Shown here: positions 36,906-45,729 of the stretch, piece by piece | Position numbering within the stretch: the stretch's first letter is position 1 | Layout: every line of letters begins with the position of its first letter | Assembly: GCA_007859745.1 (NCBI GenBank) | Contig: SMLU01000001.1 | Span: 2,666,001-2,730,000, forward strand | DNA: 64,000 nucleotides | Source: Phycisphaerae bacterium RAS1 | GTDB lineage: Bacteria; Planctomycetota; Phycisphaerae; UBA1845; Fen-1342 | Direction: 5' to 3' | Notes under the pieces: generated by a model | The model's database searches: none | Seen by the model: only the letters and a program-made list of their open reading frames with translations | What the model was told of the DNA's origin: nothing | Made by a program: the position numbers and the translations under genes

Positions 36906-39900
36906 GTGAGCCGGATTGTTCTGTCTGGTTGCCTCGCGGTGCTTTTTGGATCAGCGTCGTTCTCAGATGAGCCGGCGGCGCGCCCGGCGGGAAAAGCCGA
37001 TCAACGGTCAGCGCAGCCACCCGCCGCGCCGCCATCCACCGAAGAGCCCGAACGCAAACTCTACGTCGTCGCCACGGCGCATCTCGACACGCAATGGCTC
37101 TGGACCATTCAGGACACGATCGAGAAATTCATCCCGAACACGCTTCGCCACAACTTCGCGCGCTTCGAGAAATACCCGAACTACATCTTCAATTTCGAAG
37201 GCGCGTTCCGCTATATGCTCGCCAAGGAGTATTACCCGGAGGACTACGAGCGCCTGAAGGGCTACATCGCCGCCGGACGCTGGCGCGTGGCCGGCTCAAG
37301 TGTTGACGCGGGCGATGTGAACGTCGTGTCGCCCGAGTCGCTCATCCGCCACGTGCTCTACGGCAACGGCTTCTTCAAGCGCGAGTTCAACAAGACGAGC
37401 TGCGACATCTTTCTGCCGGACTGTTTCGGTTTCGGCTACGCGTTGCCGACGATTGCGGCGCACTGCGGGCTGATCGGCTTCTCGACGCAGAAGCTGACCT
37501 GGGGCTCGGCGTACGGCATCCCGTTCGACGTGGGTATGTGGGAAGGCGTTGACGGCTCGCGCGTCATCGCCGCGGTCAACCCCGGCGCGTACGTCACCGA
37601 ACTCAAAGGCGACCTCGCGCATGACAAGGCGGAACTCGAGAAGATCGTCAAGCTCGGGGACCAGTCGGGCGTCTACGTCGGCTACAAGTACTTCGGCGTC
37701 GGCGACCAGGGCGGCGCGCCGGACGAGGAATCCGTGCATTGGCTAGAAAAGAGCCTGGCCAGCACCGGGCCGGTGCGCGTCGTACACGGCGGGGCGGATC
37801 AGCTCTATCACGATCTGACCGCCGAGCAGAAGGCGAAGCTGCCGGTGTACAAGGGCGAATTGCTGATGCGCCTGCACGGCACCGGCTGCTACTGCTCGCA
37901 GGCGATCATGAAACGCTGGAACCGCAAGAACGAGCTATTGGCCGACGCCGCCGAGCGGGCCGCGACGATGGCGCACTGCCTGGGCACGGCGAGCTATCCG
38001 ACCGAGACGATCCGCGATAACTGGGTGCGGTTTCTCTGGCATCATCACCACGACGACGTGACCGGGACGAGCATCCCGCAGGCGTACACGTTCTCATGGA
38101 ATGACGAGCTGATCTCGCTGAACCAGTTCGCAAGCGTGCTGACGGACAGCGTCGGCGCGATCGCTCGGACACTCGACACGCGCGGTGAAGGCGTGCCGCT
38201 GATCGTTTTCAATCCGCTGGGAATCGAGCGCGAGGAGCTGGTCGAAGCGCACGTCGCCTTTGCCGCCGGCCGGCCGGGGCAGGCGGTCGTGTACGGCCCG
38301 GACGGACAGCCGCTGCCGACGCAACTTGGTTACGAGGAAGACGGCCGCTCGCAGGTGCTGTTCATCGCGAAACTGGCCCCCGTCAGTCTGACCGTCTTCG
38401 ACCTGCGGCCCTCGCAGGAGCCGCCGCTGATGCTCCCCACGGAGGCGGCCGCCACCGAACGCACGCTCCGGAACCGCCGCTATCGGGTGGAACTCAACGA
38501 GAACGGCGACGTGGCGTCGATCGTGGACCAGGCGCTGGATCGCGAGCTCCTCAGCGCCCCGATCCGCATGCCGATTTTCAACAACACACCGGAATACTGG
38601 AACGAGTGGGAGATTCGCTACGAGGACATTTCGGCTGAGCCGCGCGAGCATGTCGCCGGGCCGGCGCGGATTCGCGTCATTGAGAACGGCCCGATCCGCG
38701 GCATGATCGAGGTCTCGCGCGAGTGCGGCGGCTCGACCTACACGCAGTACATCAGCCTCGCCGCGGGCGCCGCCGGGCATCGCGTTGAAGTGCGAAACGT
38801 CGTCGATTGGCACACGCCCTCCTCGCTGCTGAAGGTGGCGTTCCCGCTCTCTGCGAAGAACGCCAAAGCGACCTACGACCTCGGCCTGGGCACGATCGAG
38901 CGCGGCGTGAACGAAAAGAAGCTCTACGAGGTTCCCGCGCAGCAATGGGCCAATCTCGACGACGCCTCCGGCGATTTCGGCGTCGCGATTCTGAACGACT
39001 GCAAGTATGGTTGGGACAAGCCTGACGACTCCACGCTTCGGATGACGCTGGTCCACACGCCCAAGCAGGTCCAGAAGGACATGGGCCGGCATGAGTTCAC
39101 GTGGGCGATCTTTGGCCACGCCGGAAGCTGGCGCGAAGGGGTTGCGCAGCAGGCCGCCCGGCTGAACCAGCCGCCGATCGCCTTCGCGACCGATTCGCAC
39201 GCCGGCCAGTCGCGCGTGCTCTCGCTGCTTGAGGTCAGCACGCCGCAGGTCGCGATCAGGGCCGTCAAGAAGGCCGAAGAGAGTGACGAGATCGTCGTGC
39301 GGCTGGTCGAGGCGCAGGGCAAGCCCGCCGACGGTGTGTCGCTGCGCTTCTGTACGCCGATTGCCGCGGTCCGCGAGATCACCGGCGCCGAGGAGCCGCT
39401 GGGCGACGCGGCCGTTCGTGACGGCAAGCTGAGCGTGGCTTTCCGGCCCTACCAGCCGCGCGCGTTCGCGCTGAAGCTCCAGAAACCGGCGGAGAATCGG
39501 GAGCGGCCGCGCTGCCGGCCGATCAAGCTGGCGTTCGACAGCGACGTCATCAGCCAGCACGGCGAAATGGACGGCGGCGCGCTGCCGGGCGCAGGGTTTG
39601 CGCTGCCCGCGGAAATGCTGCCGCAGCGTCTTCTCAAAGGCGCGTCAGAATTCACGCTCGGCCCCGCCGCTCCCGGCGCCAAGAACGCCGTCGCCTGCCG
39701 CGGGCAGACGCTCGACCTCGGCGCGGATGCCGCTGGAACGCTTCATCTCCTCGCTGCCGCTGCAGCCGGCGACATCGACGCAGAATTCGTCATGCCGGGC
39801 AGAACAGAAATAAGGCGAATTCCGGGGGCGGGCGGCTTCTTTGGCCAGTGGCACAGCCTGCTCGTGAACGGCGAGGTGACGACCGCGGAGAATGCGGCGC

Positions 39901-40838
39901 CGCCCTACGTGTCCGACGGCGACCTGGCCTGGATCGGCACGCACCGGCACCTGCCGGATGGCCGCTGCAGTTCCTACGAGTTCGCGTATCTCTATGATGT
40001 CGCGCTGCCGATTCCGGCCGGTGCGCCGTCTGTGATGCTCCCGGACGAAGCCGGGCTGTATATCCTCGCCGCGAGCGTTGTCGATGATAGCGCCATGCGA
40101 ACCGTCGCCGCCAGCGAATTGTATGATCGATTCCGCGCCGTGCACATCACGCCCCGCGGCGGCGTGTACATGGACGCGGTGACCGTGGCGATCCGTTCAA
40201 CGACCCCGGCGGCCGACATTCGCTATACGCTGGACGGCAGCGAGCCGACGGCAGCGTCGCCGCGCTATGCGGAGCCGCTCTCAATCGCGAAGACGACCAG
40301 CCTGCGGGCGGCCGTGCTGCGGCCGGTGGGGGAGCCGTTGGAGGTGGCGCGCGGGGAGTACCGCTTCCCGGCCCCGCGCCAGCCGGACCCCGTCGATGAC
40401 CTCACGCCCGGTTTGCACTGCCGCTATTTCGAGGTTCAGGCGAGAAGCGTCCGGGATTTCGCGGAGACAGCGCCGGCGTCGGAGCAGGATGTAGTGAATA
40501 TCGACCTCAGCCCGGCTGCCCGGACGGAGAACTTCGCGCTCGAGTTCGGCGGGTACTTGCGCATCCCGCGCGACGGGGTCTACACGCTGTATCTGAATTC
40601 CGATGACGGCAGCCGGTTGTGGATCGGCGATGACCTGCTGGTGGACCACGACGGCCTGCACGGCAACACGACGCGTACGGCGCAAGCGGCCCTGAAGGCC
40701 GGTCCGCATCGCATGCGGCTGACCTATTTTCAGCGCGGCGGAGATGCCGCGCTGGGCCTGTCGTGGAGCGGCCCGGAGCTCTCGAAACAGCCGGTGCCGG
40801 CGGAGGCGCTGGCCCGATCGGCGGGTCAGTCCAAGTGA
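36906..40838 (+). CDS. Secreted GH38 alpha-mannosidase with C-terminal beta and PA14 domains
   Basis: 1310 residues from GTG 36906, with AGGAG close upstream. After a signal peptide and a Pro/Ala linker, the GH38 catalytic domain starts with the zinc-site motif VATAHLDTQWLWT (His59, Asp61). It continues through LPDCFGFGYALPTIA, with Asp172 the likely nucleophile, and the WHHHHDDVTGTS metal/acid region (about 377-388). Middle and C-terminal beta domains run to about 1060. Then come a chitobiase/beta-hexosaminidase C-type module (VTVAIRSTTPAADIRYTLDGSEPTA, about 1095-1145) and a PA14 domain (GLHCRYFE...YLRIPRDGVYTLYLNSDDGSRLWIGDDLL, about 1170-1300). Probably trims alpha-mannosides of extracellular glycans. 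The catalytic residues are assigned by motif only. Confidence 0.9.
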   Translation: MSRIVLSGCLAVLFGSASFSDEPAARPAGKADQRSAQPPAAPPSTEEPERKLYVVATAHLDTQWLWTIQDTIEKFIPNTLRHNFARFEKYPNYIFNFEGAFRYMLAKEYYPEDYERLKGYIAAGRWRVAGSSVDAGDVNVVSPESLIRHVLYGNGFFKREFNKTSCDIFLPDCFGFGYALPTIAAHCGLIGFSTQKLTWGSAYGIPFDVGMWEGVDGSRVIAAVNPGAYVTELKGDLAHDKAELEKIVKLGDQSGVYVGYKYFGVGDQGGAPDEESVHWLEKSLASTGPVRVVHGGADQLYHDLTAEQKAKLPVYKGELLMRLHGTGCYCSQAIMKRWNRKNELLADAAERAATMAHCLGTASYPTETIRDNWVRFLWHHHHDDVTGTSIPQAYTFSWNDELISLNQFASVLTDSVGAIARTLDTRGEGVPLIVFNPLGIEREELVEAHVAFAAGRPGQAVVYGPDGQPLPTQLGYEEDGRSQVLFIAKLAPVSLTVFDLRPSQEPPLMLPTEAAATERTLRNRRYRVELNENGDVASIVDQALDRELLSAPIRMPIFNNTPEYWNEWEIRYEDISAEPREHVAGPARIRVIENGPIRGMIEVSRECGGSTYTQYISLAAGAAGHRVEVRNVVDWHTPSSLLKVAFPLSAKNAKATYDLGLGTIERGVNEKKLYEVPAQQWANLDDASGDFGVAILNDCKYGWDKPDDSTLRMTLVHTPKQVQKDMGRHEFTWAIFGHAGSWREGVAQQAARLNQPPIAFATDSHAGQSRVLSLLEVSTPQVAIRAVKKAEESDEIVVRLVEAQGKPADGVSLRFCTPIAAVREITGAEEPLGDAAVRDGKLSVAFRPYQPRAFALKLQKPAENRERPRCRPIKLAFDSDVISQHGEMDGGALPGAGFALPAEMLPQRLLKGASEFTLGPAAPGAKNAVACRGQTLDLGADAAGTLHLLAAAAAGDIDAEFVMPGRTEIRRIPGAGGFFGQWHSLLVNGEVTTAENAAPPYVSDGDLAWIGTHRHLPDGRCSSYEFAYLYDVALPIPAGAPSVMLPDEAGLYILAASVVDDSAMRTVAASELYDRFRAVHITPRGGVYMDAVTVAIRSTTPAADIRYTLDGSEPTAASPRYAEPLSIAKTTSLRAAVLRPVGEPLEVARGEYRFPAPRQPDPVDDLTPGLHCRYFEVQARSVRDFAETAPASEQDVVNIDLSPAARTENFALEFGGYLRIPRDGVYTLYLNSDDGSRLWIGDDLLVDHDGLHGNTTRTAQAALKAGPHRMRLTYFQRGGDAALGLSWSGPELSKQPVPAEALARSAGQSK

Positions 40839-40945
40839 CCACTTTTTTTGGAGTCCTGACCGCTTTTACGTTGAATCGAGGAAACACCGGCTATAGGCTT
40901 AAGAGATCGGCCGCGTTCTGAGTTCCGCGAATCGGGGTTGGCGCG

Positions 40946-41605
40946 ATGAATGCGCAACGAGTCATCTCCGTTGTTCTGGCCGACGATCACGCGATGGTTC
41001 GCGACGCGCTGGCGGCGTGGTTCGCGGGTCAGCCCGATATCAAGATCGTGGCGACGGCCGAGACGACCAACGAAGCCGTCGCGGCCGCCGTGATGCACTC
41101 GCCCGACGTCGCGCTGCTGGACATCGACATGCCCGGGATCCTGGCGTTTGACGCCGCCCGCGAAATCCGCCGCCGCTCTCCGAACACGCGCATCCTGTTC
41201 GTCAGTGGTTTCCTGAGCGATCGTTACATCGAGCAGGCGCTGGCCGCCGGCGCCGGCGGGTACCTGACCAAGGGCGAGTCGCCGGAAAAAATCGCGGAGG
41301 CGATTCGCGCGATGGCCGCGGGCGCGGCGAGTTTTTCGGCGGATGTTCAGGAGCGAATCGTGATCGGGCCGGACGGGCCGCACGCCGCCGGCGGCCGCAC
41401 GCGCGCCGCCACGCTCTCGCCGCGCGAGTTGTCGGTGCTGCGCTACGTGGCGCAGGGGATGCCGAAGAAGGAAATCGCGGTCCTGATGAACATCGGCATG
41501 AAGACGGTCGAGAAGCACGTCGAGAACATCATGCGCAAGCTGGACATTCACGACCGGGTCGAGCTGGCGCGCTTCGCCATCCGCGAGGGCATGGCTGAGG
41601 CCTGA
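40946..41605 (+). CDS. NarL/FixJ-family response regulator
   Basis: 219 residues from ATG 40946. The receiver domain (about 8-125) has acidic pocket Asp13/Asp14, phosphoacceptor Asp59 in ALLDIDMPG, Ser/Thr in FVSGF and Lys in YLTKGE. The LuxR-type HTH at about 150-215 is LSPRELSVLRYVAQGMPKKEIAVLMNIGMKTVEKHVENIMRKLDIHDRVELARFAIREG. It should bind DNA when phosphorylated by a histidine kinase. No kinase gene is adjacent, so it is an orphan regulator within this window. Confidence 0.95.
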   Translation: MNAQRVISVVLADDHAMVRDALAAWFAGQPDIKIVATAETTNEAVAAAVMHSPDVALLDIDMPGILAFDAAREIRRRSPNTRILFVSGFLSDRYIEQALAAGAGGYLTKGESPEKIAEAIRAMAAGAASFSADVQERIVIGPDGPHAAGGRTRAATLSPRELSVLRYVAQGMPKKEIAVLMNIGMKTVEKHVENIMRKLDIHDRVELARFAIREGMAEA

Positions 41606-41640
41606 TCGACGTCCGGGGCGCCTGAGCCTGTGCATTTGGG

Positions 41641-41743
41641 TGGGACGGGCGTCTCGCCCGTCCCCGCGTTACCCATTCCACCCGAAGAAGATCACAGAGT
41701 CTCCCGCCCGTCGCGCTGGACGGGCGAGACGCCCGTCCCACCC
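41641..41743. repeat. Family B double hairpin
   Basis: GGGACGGGCG-TCT-CGCCCGTCCC at the left is followed by GGGTAACGCG-type spacer and then the mirrored CTGGACGGGCGAGACGCCCGTCC at the right. It lies between the response regulator and the OmpA-like lipoprotein gene, which point toward each other. Confidence 0.85.
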
Positions 41744-41770
41744 ATCACGCACCCTTCTTGAATGGTCACG

Positions 41771-42595
41771 CTATCGCGGTGGGCGAATCGCCTCGAAACT
41801 CTGCACGGCCGCGCGGGGAGCCAGAAAAACCTCCACTCGCCGATTCGGCCCGCGCTCCTTCCCGACTGGCCGCAGTTCGCCATATCCCATCACGCCCACG
41901 CGCGCCGCCGGCACCCCCGCCTTCACCAGCGCGTCCTTGACCGCGATGGCGCGGTGCACGCTCAGGTGCCAGTTGGACGGATGCTTCGCGAGCGACTCGG
42001 GTTTCGTGATGGCGCTGTCATCGGTGTGACCGACGACCACGATGTCGAATTCGTCGGCCGGCGCCGCCGCGCAGACTCCCGCCAATTCCGCCAGCAGCGC
42101 CAGCGCCTCGGCCTGAACCACGTCGCTTCCCGGATCAAACAGCCGGTCGCTGCCGACGCTCACGCCGCCCCGCGGGCGGTCATACCACAGCCGTCCGGCG
42201 TGCCTGCCCGCCAGCGTCTGGAGGGCCTCGTCAGTCGCGGTCGGCAGGGGGGAAGCGCCGATCGCGGGCCGGGCCATCTCGCCGGCGCCGCGCTTTTCGA
42301 TCAACGCCGCCAACTGGTCGCGGGCCTGGGTCAGCGCGGCAATGCGGTCCTTGTAGGACTGGACTTCGGCGCGGCCGGCTTCCCATTCGCGCGTTCGCGC
42401 GTCGATTTGATTCCGGAGGTCCGCCGTGCGGGCGCGCTCCTGGGCGAGGTCGCCTTGGCAGGTGCGCGCCTCGGACTCGGCCTTGGCCGCGCGGAACTCG
42501 ACGTCCTTCTGAGTCTTGGCGTCACAGCCGAAGAGCCCGAACACCGCCACGCCGACCATCAGATTGCCGAACGAGTCGCGCCTGAATGATCGCAT
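41771..42595 (-). CDS. OmpA-family lipoprotein (peptidoglycan-binding)
   Basis: 274 residues from ATG 42595. An unusual N-terminus (MRSFRRDSFGNLMVGVAVFGLFGC) ends in a lipobox-like GLFGC. Residues about 30-100 form a coiled coil (AKAESEARTCQGDLAQERARTADLRNQI). The OmpA C-terminal domain at about 140-260 has VVVGHTDDSAITKPESLAKHPSNWHLSVHRAIAVKDALVKAGV and VGVMGYGELRPVG, with the conserved Asp and Arg that bind diaminopimelate (NWHLSVHRA is the LS..RA motif). Tethers outer membrane or envelope to the cell wall, as in Pal. Confidence 0.9.
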   Translation of the reverse strand: MRSFRRDSFGNLMVGVAVFGLFGCDAKTQKDVEFRAAKAESEARTCQGDLAQERARTADLRNQIDARTREWEAGRAEVQSYKDRIAALTQARDQLAALIEKRGAGEMARPAIGASPLPTATDEALQTLAGRHAGRLWYDRPRGGVSVGSDRLFDPGSDVVQAEALALLAELAGVCAAAPADEFDIVVVGHTDDSAITKPESLAKHPSNWHLSVHRAIAVKDALVKAGVPAARVGVMGYGELRPVGKERGPNRRVEVFLAPRAAVQSFEAIRPPR

Positions 42596-42644
42596 GAAAC
42601 ACCCGTCGAGCCCGCGCGGGCGGGCTGGATAGCTTGAGAAATTT

Positions 42645-42708
42645 GGGTGGGACGGGCGTCTCGCCCGTCACCGCCGTCGCAAGAACGGGCAAGATGCCCG
42701 TTCCACCC
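42645..42708. repeat. Family B double hairpin
   Basis: GGGTGGGACGGGCGTCTCGCCC is joined to a diverged inverted partner AACGGGCAAGATGCCCGTTCCACCC. It lies just upstream of the OmpA-like gene's start and after the HTH-membrane gene. Confidence 0.8.
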
Positions 42709-42764
42709 CAAGAACAGCGCGCCGGCGGGCCGGAAGCCCGCACTCCCCACGGCAACGGCGCGAT

Positions 42765-43670
42765 CTACGCGCGCCTCGGCCCGGCTGCCTTGCCGACGAA
42801 GAAACCCGCCGCCAGCGAAATGCCGACGACTCCGACCGCGGCGCCCAGGAAGATCAGGAAGTTGTTGCTGAGATACTCCGCGTAGTCCGGCAGGAACCCC
42901 TGGAGCGCGCCGGCCACGACCGTCGCGCCCATCCCAAGCATGATGAGGGCGCCGACCAGCAGGCCGCCAAGCAACCCTTCCATTGGGTCGCCTGCGGCAA
43001 CCGCGATGACCACCGGCGCCTCGACGGGCGCGGCCAGCTCGGCCTCGTCCGGCTCCTCGGCCTTGGGAGGCGCCTTGGTCTTCGGGGGCGGCGGGGTCTT
43101 CTTCGCGGGGGCGGCCGGGGCCGCGTCGTCCTCGCCCGGGTAGATCTCGTCCAGAAGCTCCGCGCCGAGTGACGTATCATCCGCCTCGCGCGTCAGGTCG
43201 AGCAGGCCCGAGCCGCTGCCCGTGCCTTCGAGTGAAACCTGGTCGTCGGCGGTGCGGCCGGTCGTAATGTGCGTCTTGGCCATCGGGTCGTCGACTTCGA
43301 CCTCATCTTCCTCGAAGACGCCGATGCCGCTGGTCGTGATGACGGTGTCGTCCTTTTTCTTTTCCGGCTCTTCTTCGATCGGTTCCAGTCCGATCAGGCT
43401 GGTGCCGCCGCCGCTATCTGCCAGCGACGGGAGCGAATCCTCCAGGCCGCCGCCGAGGTGCGAATCGCTCGCCTCCAGGACAATTTCGCCCGTGTCGCCG
43501 GACTTGCCGCCCTTGCCCGAGAGGCGATCGACATCTTCGGCCTTGAAGAACACTTTGCCCGCGTCGCGAAACTCGCGGAGCGTTCCGTCGCGAACCATGC
43601 CGCGGACCTGGTCCTGGCTCTTGCCCAGGGCCTGGCACACTTCCTCGAGCGAATAGAACGGTTTAGCCAT
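42765..43670 (-). CDS. HTH DNA-binding protein with C-terminal membrane segment
   Basis: 301 residues from ATG 43670. Residues 5-52 form a MerR/excisionase-type helix-turn-helix (FYSLEEVCQALGKSQDQVRGMVRDGTLREFRDAGKVFFKAEDVDRL). About 150 acidic, low-complexity residues follow with repeated DDxxxITT motifs (DDTVITTSGIGVFEEDEVEVDD, KTHITTG), then a Pro/Lys-rich linker (PAKKTPPPPKTKAPPK). Two membrane helices are at about 235-258 and 270-292. The layout suggests a membrane-tethered DNA-binding protein with a long flexible spacer, a type repeatedly seen in planctomycetes but without a known role. The next gene on the same strand (43693-44175) is 22 bases upstream, so the two are probably co-transcribed. 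Confidence 0.78.
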   Translation of the reverse strand: MAKPFYSLEEVCQALGKSQDQVRGMVRDGTLREFRDAGKVFFKAEDVDRLSGKGGKSGDTGEIVLEASDSHLGGGLEDSLPSLADSGGGTSLIGLEPIEEEPEKKKDDTVITTSGIGVFEEDEVEVDDPMAKTHITTGRTADDQVSLEGTGSGSGLLDLTREADDTSLGAELLDEIYPGEDDAAPAAPAKKTPPPPKTKAPPKAEEPDEAELAAPVEAPVVIAVAAGDPMEGLLGGLLVGALIMLGMGATVVAGALQGFLPDYAEYLSNNFLIFLGAAVGVVGISLAAGFFVGKAAGPRRA

Positions 43671-43692
43671 ACGGCTGGCTCCTGACGACGCG

Positions 43693-44175
43693 CTACGGCT
43701 TGTCTTTATTGTCCTTGCGTTCTGTCACGGGACTGTCACCGCCTTCAGGCGTGGCGCCGCGGTCGCCGGCCCTGGCTCGCTGCTGTGCGACCAGTTGCTG
43801 CACCTCGCGAAAGTCGGGCGAGGCGCTGTTGAAATCCTGCAAATAACGATCATAGGTCCACGCCCGGGCGGCGGCGAGGCGGAGTTTACGCGACCCCCCC
43901 ACGTTGTCCAGTTCATAAATCCAGATCGTCCCCTGGTCGACGTCGAGCATGAACAGGCCGAACCGATCGGGCGCGAGCTGCCCCGCGAAGGCGAACACAC
44001 CGCGGGCGCCGGCCAGGCTCGGATTCTGTGCGAACGCCGCCGGCAGCGGATCGCCGGCCGGCCTCAGCCACAGCCCCGCGGCGATGACGGAAAGGAGAAC
44101 GACGACCACCCACTGAAACGCGGGCGTCCGCGGGCGTGCGTGGGTCTGTGTTTCGGATGGCGGCTGAGTACTCAT
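43693..44175 (-). CDS. Membrane-anchored hypothetical protein
   Basis: 160 residues from ATG 44175. A single N-terminal membrane helix (FQWVVVVLLSVIAAGLWL, about 20-37) is followed by an exported domain with GVFAFAGQLAPDRFGLFMLDVDQGTIWIYELD, a planctomycete-type beta motif, and a helix SASPDFREVQQLVAQQRAR. The C-terminus is charged. Co-directional with, and 22 bases upstream of, the HTH-membrane gene; the two may act together. Confidence 0.7.
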   Translation of the reverse strand: MSTQPPSETQTHARPRTPAFQWVVVVLLSVIAAGLWLRPAGDPLPAAFAQNPSLAGARGVFAFAGQLAPDRFGLFMLDVDQGTIWIYELDNVGGSRKLRLAAARAWTYDRYLQDFNSASPDFREVQQLVAQQRARAGDRGATPEGGDSPVTERKDNKDKP

Positions 44176-44289
44176 TCGCCCTTCGCCCTGTGCCCCGCGT
44201 ATCAGCATCGTACCGTCCCGCCTGGCCGCGGGCAATGAACGAACACTTCACCGGGGTGTGTTCATTCTTCCGGGCGGGCGGCTTTTCTT

Positions 44290-44408
44290 TCCGAACCCGC
44301 CGCGCCAAGCGGCGGGTTGAGGTGCGCGCGGCGCTCGCTGCTAATCTACGACGCGCCGCCGCGAACGCGCTCGGACGTCACCCCGCCGCTTGGCGCGGCG
44401 GGTTCGGA
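44290..44408. repeat. Family A element, copy A6 (119 bp, long-centre variant)
   Basis: Outer arms are as in A1. The centre is the reverse complement of A5's centre, including the GGGG marker in the inner arm (GTCACCCCGCC on the right here, GGGGTGAC on the left in A5). The right flank (ACAAGCCGGAGCGGGCTTG...) is in the same orientation as A5's. The remainder of 44176-44513 has no other gene. Confidence 0.92.
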
Positions 44409-44513
44409 CAAGCCGGAGCGGGCTTGCCCGGATGTCTGGGCACACTTCTTCGCCGAGTACTCCGACCAGCCGGGGCGGAATATGATCCCGGGATGGCCGG
44501 ACCAGGAGTCGCG

Positions 44514-45545
44514 ATGCGTGTCTACCGACTGAACCGCTTTGGGCTCGAACACCTGCAGATCGAGGAGGCGTCCGCGCCGCGGCCGGGCCGGGGCGAGGTG
44601 CTCGTTCAGGTGCAGGCGCTCAGCCTCAACTTCCGCGATTTGATGGTCGTGAATGGGCTGTACAACCCCAGGCTGGCGCTGCCGGCCACGCCGGTCAGCG
44701 ACGGCGCCGGACTCGTCGCCGCGGTCGGGGAGGGCGTGACCCGCTGGAAGGTCGGCGATCGCGTCGTTTCGCATTTCGTCGCGAGCTGGATCGACGGCGT
44801 GTTCTCCGCCGATTACCCGAAAAGCAGTCTCGGCACGCCTGGGCCGGGACTGGCGGCCGAATATGCGGCGCTGCCGGCCGAGGCGCTCGTCGCGATTCCG
44901 ACCGGGCTCGACTTCGGACAGGCCGCGACCCTGCCGATCGCCGCCCTGACCGCCTGGAGCGTACTCGTCAGCGAGGGCCGGCTCGATCCGCGCAAGCCGG
45001 CGGCCAATGCAGGCAAGACCGTGTTGACGCTCGGAACGGGCGGCGTCTCGATCTTTGCTCTGCAACTCGCCAAGGCCCTGGGCGCGCGGGTCGTCATCAC
45101 CAGCAGCCGCGACGAGAAGCTCAGGCGCGCCGCCGCCATGGGAGCCGACCTCTGCGTCAACTACCGTACGACGCCTGACTGGGACAAAACGGTGGTCGAG
45201 TTCACTCGCGGCGGGGCGGACATCACGGTTGAGACCGGCGGCGCCGGCACGCTGGATGCGTCGATGCGCGCGACGCGCGCCGGCGGACTGGTGGGCGTGC
45301 TGGGCGCGTTGACCGGGCTGAAGGCGGAAGTCTCAACCGCCCTGATCCTGATGAAGCGCCTGCACCTGGCGGGCATCTACGTCGATTGCCGCCGGGCGTT
45401 CGAGGAAATGAACGCTTTCATCCAGAGCGTGAAGCTGCTTCCGGTGATTGACCGCACGTACAGCTTCGCGGAGTTGCCGGCGGCGCTGGGGGCGATGCAG
45501 CGTGGCGAGCATTTCGGAAAACTGGTCGTCAACGTCGTCGGCTAG
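44514..45545 (+). CDS. Zinc-independent MDR-family NAD(P)-dependent oxidoreductase
   Basis: 343 residues from ATG 44514, with AGGAG at 44504-44508. Medium-chain dehydrogenase/reductase fold: an N-terminal GroES-like domain (VLVQVQALSLNFRDLMVVNGLYN, PVSDGAGLVAAVGEGVTRWKVGDRVVSHF) and a Rossmann domain (VLTLGTGGVSIFALQLAKALGARVVITSSRDEK, ETGGAGTLDASMRATRAGG). The LNFRDL motif and lack of the zinc-site Cys/His ligands place it with quinone-reductase or enoyl-reductase-like members. Substrate unknown. Confidence 0.9.
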   Translation: MRVYRLNRFGLEHLQIEEASAPRPGRGEVLVQVQALSLNFRDLMVVNGLYNPRLALPATPVSDGAGLVAAVGEGVTRWKVGDRVVSHFVASWIDGVFSADYPKSSLGTPGPGLAAEYAALPAEALVAIPTGLDFGQAATLPIAALTAWSVLVSEGRLDPRKPAANAGKTVLTLGTGGVSIFALQLAKALGARVVITSSRDEKLRRAAAMGADLCVNYRTTPDWDKTVVEFTRGGADITVETGGAGTLDASMRATRAGGLVGVLGALTGLKAEVSTALILMKRLHLAGIYVDCRRAFEEMNAFIQSVKLLPVIDRTYSFAELPAALGAMQRGEHFGKLVVNVVG

Positions 45546-45571
45546 TGTCGTTGGTCACGCTGTTCGCTTCA

Positions 45572-45630
45572 GTGGGTGGGACGGGCGTCTCGCCCGTCGC
45601 GCGGGACGGGCGAGACGCCCATCCCACCCA
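45572..45630. repeat. Family B double hairpin
   Basis: GTGGGTGGGACGGGCGTCTC and its mirror GGGACGGGCGAGACGCCCATCCCACCCAC. It lies immediately after the oxidoreductase gene and is followed at once by a family C hairpin pair. Confidence 0.85.
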
Positions 45631-45640
45631 CGAAGAGCCG

Positions 45641-45700
45641 ACAGAACCCGCCACGGAAGTGGCGGGTAGACTCGCCCCGCACTCCCGTGCGGGGTTCTGA
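45641..45700. repeat. Family C hairpin pair (GAACCCGCCAC / GTGCGGGGTTC)
   Basis: Two hairpins in a row, CCCGCCAC-GGAA-GTGGCGGG and CCCCGCAC-TCCC-GTGCGGGG, with outer ends AGAACCC and GGGTTCT. The same 60-base module occurs at 56326-56385. Confidence 0.88.
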
Positions 45701-45729
45701 TCGGTCGTGTCACGAAGAGGTTCATACGC

